Positions 52,640 to 55,771 of a stretch of 55,771 bases of DNA are shown in pieces. Location of the stretch: positions 1 through 55,771 of the forward strand of contig MHBG01000103.1 in NCBI GenBank assembly GCA_001804785.1, given 5' to 3'. Position 1 is the first letter of the stretch. Each line of letters begins with the position of its first letter. The DNA comes from Lentisphaerae bacterium GWF2_45_14 (GTDB taxonomy: Bacteria; Verrucomicrobiota; Lentisphaeria; Victivallales; GWF2-45-14). The notes under the pieces were generated by a model. It searched no databases. It was not told where the DNA came from and worked only from the letters and a program-made list of their open reading frames with translations. Both the position numbers and the translations under genes were made by a program.

Positions 52640-54532
52640 ATGACAGAAAGATTTAAAGTAAAGGAATCGGATGTTCCTTCGGAACTGAAGGCGGGACTTA
52701 AGGAACTTGCTGGTATCGTCCCTCTTGTCATCAATGGCAAAAAAGGTATAGAAATTATCTTCAGAAAAAAAGGTGACGGAATCACTCTTACCGGAAAAGA
52801 TGGCAAACTTCTTATCGACTATAAGGAAATAAACGATGCGTTCCGCGGACTTGGCCTCGCAAACGCCCGCAGCGATAAAGAGCTTAAAAATATAAAGTTA
52901 AGCGAAAAGCGGCGCATGGAAAAAACGTTCGTGATGCCGGATGCTTCAAGAAACGCGGTGCTTAATGAAAAGTCCGTCTGCGAATGGTTCCGCTTTATGG
53001 CGCTCGCGGGAATCAATGGCTTCATGTTCTACACGGAGGAAACTTATGAAGTGCCGGGCGAAAAGATGTTCGGCTACATGCGCGGAAAGCTCACTATAAA
53101 AGAGCTTAAGGAATATGATGATTACGCGGCGAAATTCGGTATTGAAATGATTCCCTGCATTCAGGCGCTCGCGCATATGCAGAGAATTCTCCAATACGAT
53201 TGCTATAATAAAATAAAAGATACCACATCCGTGATGCTCTGTGAGTCAGAGGAAACTCTCAAATTTATAGAAAAAATTATTGCGGCGGCCGTTAAGCCAT
53301 TCCGCTCAAAGAGAATACATATAGGAATGGACGAAGCATGGGATCTCGGGCGCGGCACTTATCTTACAAAACACGGAAATGTGCCGCCTTTCGAAATAAT
53401 GACAAAACATCTCAACAGCGTGATGGCGATAATAAGGAAACTCGGACTGCGCCCTATGATGTGGAGCGATATGTTCTTCAGAGCTCTTTCCGCTACACAT
53501 GGTTATTATGATACTTCTATTACCATCACCAAGGAAATGAAAAAACAGATTCCGCAGGATGTTGACCTCGTATATTGGGATTATTATCACACTAAAACTT
53601 CTGATTATAATGATATGATAGACAAACATTTGGAAATGGGAAGCACTCCAATAATGGCTCCGGGGCTCCAGAGTTGGAACCGTTTCTGGGCAGGCTATCA
53701 ATATGCTGAAGATACTGTTTCAGCCGGGCTTAAATCCTGCTTCGGCAAAGGAGTCAAGGAACTGGTTCTCACGATATGGGGCGATGACGGCACTGAATGT
53801 GACTTATTCTCGACATTCCCGCTGCTTCAGTTCACAAGCGACATGGTTTTTACGGGCAAGGCCGATCCGGAATACTCCAAAATAAATCTCAAAGGCAGTG
53901 CGGGTATCGACTATGACGACTGGAAGATCGCCGGAACTATGGACAATGCCCCGTTCATAAAGAATAAAAACCAGCCGACTCTCGCCAAGTCGCTATTCTG
54001 GGAAGATCCGCTTCTCGGCCTCTGGCAGCCGCAACTTGACGGGAATAGAGTGAATTCACATTTCAAAAAAGTCAGTACGGACCTCAAGAAGGTTCTTGCG
54101 AAAAAGGGAAATGAAAGGCTCATGATGCCGTACCTTCTTACCGATATTCTTGCAGACAAGGCCGACCTTCCTACAATCATCCATGAAGCCTATCATAAGA
54201 ACGATAAGAAAAAGCTCAAAGAGATTGCATCGAAGACCATTCCGATGCTTGTGGAAAAAATTCGTGAACTTAACGTCTGCCACAGGGGTGTCTGGCTTGA
54301 CAATAACAAGCCTTTCGGCTGGGAAGTTCTCGAAAGACGCTACGGCGGCCTCATAAACGTGATGGAATACGCCAAATTTCGTCTGGACTCTTATCTTTCC
54401 GGAGACATCTTCAAGGTCGAAGAGCTTGAGGAAAAAAAGGAAAAGATGGTGGACCTCCCCCGCAATGTCTTTGGTGGAACAAATTCCTGGCGCGTAAGCT
54501 CGACGGGTCAGTATTTCCATCAAATGCTCTAA
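52640..54532 (+). CDS. GH20-type beta-N-acetylhexosaminidase-like protein
   Basis: The 630-aa protein has a small N-terminal domain (about 1-90) and a TIM barrel typical of GH20. IHIGMDEAWDLGRG holds the catalytic Asp231-Glu232 pair, preceded by YTEETYEVPG and PCIQALAHM. The C-terminal 180 residues are helical. There is no signal peptide, so it acts on cytoplasmic oligosaccharides. GH20 enzymes remove terminal GlcNAc or GalNAc. The ROK gene upstream and its short spacing support regulation by an amino sugar. Confidence 0.85.
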   Translation: MTERFKVKESDVPSELKAGLKELAGIVPLVINGKKGIEIIFRKKGDGITLTGKDGKLLIDYKEINDAFRGLGLANARSDKELKNIKLSEKRRMEKTFVMPDASRNAVLNEKSVCEWFRFMALAGINGFMFYTEETYEVPGEKMFGYMRGKLTIKELKEYDDYAAKFGIEMIPCIQALAHMQRILQYDCYNKIKDTTSVMLCESEETLKFIEKIIAAAVKPFRSKRIHIGMDEAWDLGRGTYLTKHGNVPPFEIMTKHLNSVMAIIRKLGLRPMMWSDMFFRALSATHGYYDTSITITKEMKKQIPQDVDLVYWDYYHTKTSDYNDMIDKHLEMGSTPIMAPGLQSWNRFWAGYQYAEDTVSAGLKSCFGKGVKELVLTIWGDDGTECDLFSTFPLLQFTSDMVFTGKADPEYSKINLKGSAGIDYDDWKIAGTMDNAPFIKNKNQPTLAKSLFWEDPLLGLWQPQLDGNRVNSHFKKVSTDLKKVLAKKGNERLMMPYLLTDILADKADLPTIIHEAYHKNDKKKLKEIASKTIPMLVEKIRELNVCHRGVWLDNNKPFGWEVLERRYGGLINVMEYAKFRLDSYLSGDIFKVEELEEKKEKMVDLPRNVFGGTNSWRVSSTGQYFHQML

Positions 54533-54551
54533 GAATCGATGATATAAATAC

Positions 54552-54595
54552 AATGCGGCCTGTGCTCTAATTCGGTACAGGCCGCATTTATTTTA
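54552..54595. terminator. Bidirectional-type terminator between GH20 and alpha/beta hydrolase
   Basis: AATGCGGCCTGT (54552-54563) and ACAGGCCGCATT (54577-54588) form a perfect 12-bp stem with a 13-base loop, followed by TATTTTATT. It can serve the GH20 gene and, with its A-rich 5' flank, weakly the opposing gene. Confidence 0.8.
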
Positions 54596-54640
54596 TTCGA
54601 ACTTTCCAGCGTCTGAACGGTTCGTTGCTTACAGTTTCTG

Positions 54641-55489
54641 CTAGCGGAGTTCGAGCAGATACTTTTTGTTCAGAATGGATTCGTCGCAGTAAGTTCCGCC
54701 GTAGACTTCCCGGCCGGCATAGGATTCCGGCACCCAGTCCCTTTCAGGCTGAACGGAATGCTTAAGTATAAACTCAACTATCATTGACGGATCTTTCAGG
54801 CTATGGGGATGGTGTTTGCAATCTCTCTTCACAAACATTGCAATACTGTCTCCGAGTTCTTTATATTTGTGGAAAATAATATCAGAATTTTCCTCTATTG
54901 GAACGGCTTCATCGGCATCACCGGCAACAACCAATATAGGAATTCCGGCGGAGGCAAGAATGGAAATAGTGTCAACGGGATTTTTGTCCCATGCCAGAAG
55001 GGTCTTCTCGTTCATCTGATATGCGGCCTGACATTTTTTCCAGTCCGCCGGGCTTCCCGGCCCTTTTCCTTTGCCCCCCGGCCAACTCTTAACATCGCAT
55101 ACCGGAGCGTCGGCGTAGATACAAAAAACTTTATCGGGATTTTGCGCGGCCCAGTTATAGGCAAAGAGTCCGCCGCGGCTGAATCCGATAAGAACGGCTT
55201 TTTCTGAAAATCCATTTTTTTTGGTAAGGTGTTCATAAAAAGAGTCCCATACTTTCATTGCGGCGGGCGAACCGTATAAGTCGACACAATCGATATATGC
55301 GATATGGAATCCCATGTCGAGCAGTGCTATTTCCGTCTGCGGTTCAACTCCCCAGAAACGTGAACGCCATGCCCAAGGCATTGACGGCGCGGGCTTTTCG
55401 GGAATAATGACCGTGCAGTCTCTGTCTTCTATTTGAAAATCACGCCGTAGAAATCCGTACCAGAACAAAGGTTTTTCAACATCTTCCAT
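54641..55489 (-). CDS. Alpha/beta-hydrolase fold protein
   Basis: The 282-aa protein has the nucleophile elbow GFSRGG (Ser104), the acid in VVAGDADEAVP (about 213) and a His in CKHHPHSL (about 246). No signal peptide is seen. The family is broad; carbohydrate esterase activity is plausible given the adjacent glycosidase, which reads toward it. The substrate is not predictable. Confidence 0.8.
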   Translation of the reverse strand: MEDVEKPLFWYGFLRRDFQIEDRDCTVIIPEKPAPSMPWAWRSRFWGVEPQTEIALLDMGFHIAYIDCVDLYGSPAAMKVWDSFYEHLTKKNGFSEKAVLIGFSRGGLFAYNWAAQNPDKVFCIYADAPVCDVKSWPGGKGKGPGSPADWKKCQAAYQMNEKTLLAWDKNPVDTISILASAGIPILVVAGDADEAVPIEENSDIIFHKYKELGDSIAMFVKRDCKHHPHSLKDPSMIVEFILKHSVQPERDWVPESYAGREVYGGTYCDESILNKKYLLELR

Positions 55490-55771
55490 AATTTAAAGCC
55501 CTCCTCATTTAAAGTAGCATGGAAGTTTAAAAAATTAACTCCCGTCAAAGAAATAATAATTTTAATAACGAATTTGGAAAATAGTAAATTTCAAATATAT
55601 AGATGATGCCGCCAAAAGTCATTTTGGCGCGACAGGCTAAATAAATTCTAATATTTATTAGCTTATAGGGGTTGACTTTCCCTCGAGATCCTGTGTTGTT
55701 GTTCCGGACTACAAAACGTTTTCTTCTCCAGGTAAAACGTCACGAATCATGAATGCGACAATCGCGAACAA
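55490..55771. other. Right-edge intergenic region with 8-4-8 inverted repeat
   Basis: No gene is seen in 282 bp. A perfect inverted repeat CGCCAAAA-GTCA-TTTTGGCG (55610-55629) lies 120 bp upstream of the hydrolase gene. A TTGACT box (55672-55677) lacks a good -10. The repeat could be an operator for the hydrolase or for a gene beyond the edge. Confidence 0.45.

Noticed and set aside
1..55771. CRISPR array, rRNA and tRNA genes
   Set aside because: No regularly spaced repeats, no rRNA signature blocks and no tRNA-like folds with a T-loop were found by eye on either strand.

Overview
The window reads as chromosomal DNA of a Gram-negative, saccharolytic bacterium of the PVC superphylum, most likely Lentisphaerota (Victivallales-like). 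The evidence is a prepilin with the [17 protein letters not shown] start and no glycine before the cleavage point, sitting in one operon with a GntR/LacI-type sugar regulator and a secreted DUF4838 glycosidase. ROK+GH20 and GH95-like genes, an OmpA/Pal lipoprotein and a Bacteroidetes-type PurF fit the same picture. The phylum call is inference; no rRNA or tRNA gene was seen.

Layout. (1) 1-3300: a GH95-like glycosidase (minus), then about 950 bp of mobile-element debris: a triple 12-mer repeat, a 252-bp segment with 16-bp inverted ends, and the C-terminal end of a DDE transposase. (2) 3313-8172: a promoter and a coupled regulator - pseudopilin - DUF4838 operon. (3) 8252-13673: housekeeping genes ilvE, a pal-like lipoprotein, corA, purF and panD. 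(4) 13720-16879: four Tad/Flp-type pilin-like genes without assembly machinery. (5) 16876-19789: a THI5-like binding protein overlapping a Cache-HAMP-PP2C phosphatase. (6) 19949-24953: an AmmeMemoRadiSam operon: AmrS, a 56-aa Tat-signal peptide, an exported Memo-AMMECR1 fusion, and a membrane protein with a degenerate spermidine-synthase domain. (7) 24991-31336: a leucine-rich leader peptide and attenuator before leuA, then dacA, coaD, yceD, rpmF (59 aa), plsX and fabH. (8) 31361-36907 (minus): ugd, a fructuronate-reductase-like SDR, hisH, a DUF47 regulator with Pit phosphate transporter, and a methyltransferase. (9) 37154-43533: nadE; ispH; nrdR coupled to a second ATP-cone-like protein; ribH-nusB-ftsY. 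(10) 43711-49132 (minus): a GntR regulator, a perfect 13-bp operator-like palindrome, larA, etfB, etfA with an FeS domain, and a lactate-dehydrogenase-like flavoprotein. This matches the flavin-based electron-confurcating lactate dehydrogenase (Lct) arrangement. (11) 49156-51212 (minus): an FMN riboswitch with terminator, ribBA and an SGNH hydrolase. (12) 51303-55489: a ROK regulator and GH20 glycosidase, facing an alpha/beta hydrolase across a shared terminator.

The genes suggest an anaerobic or microaerophilic polysaccharide degrader that takes up host or plant glycans and can oxidise lactate of either stereoisomer. The least explained system is the AmmeMemoRadiSam operon: its small Tat peptide and exported fusion protein suggest that the unknown AmmeMemoRadiSam chemistry acts at the cell envelope here.
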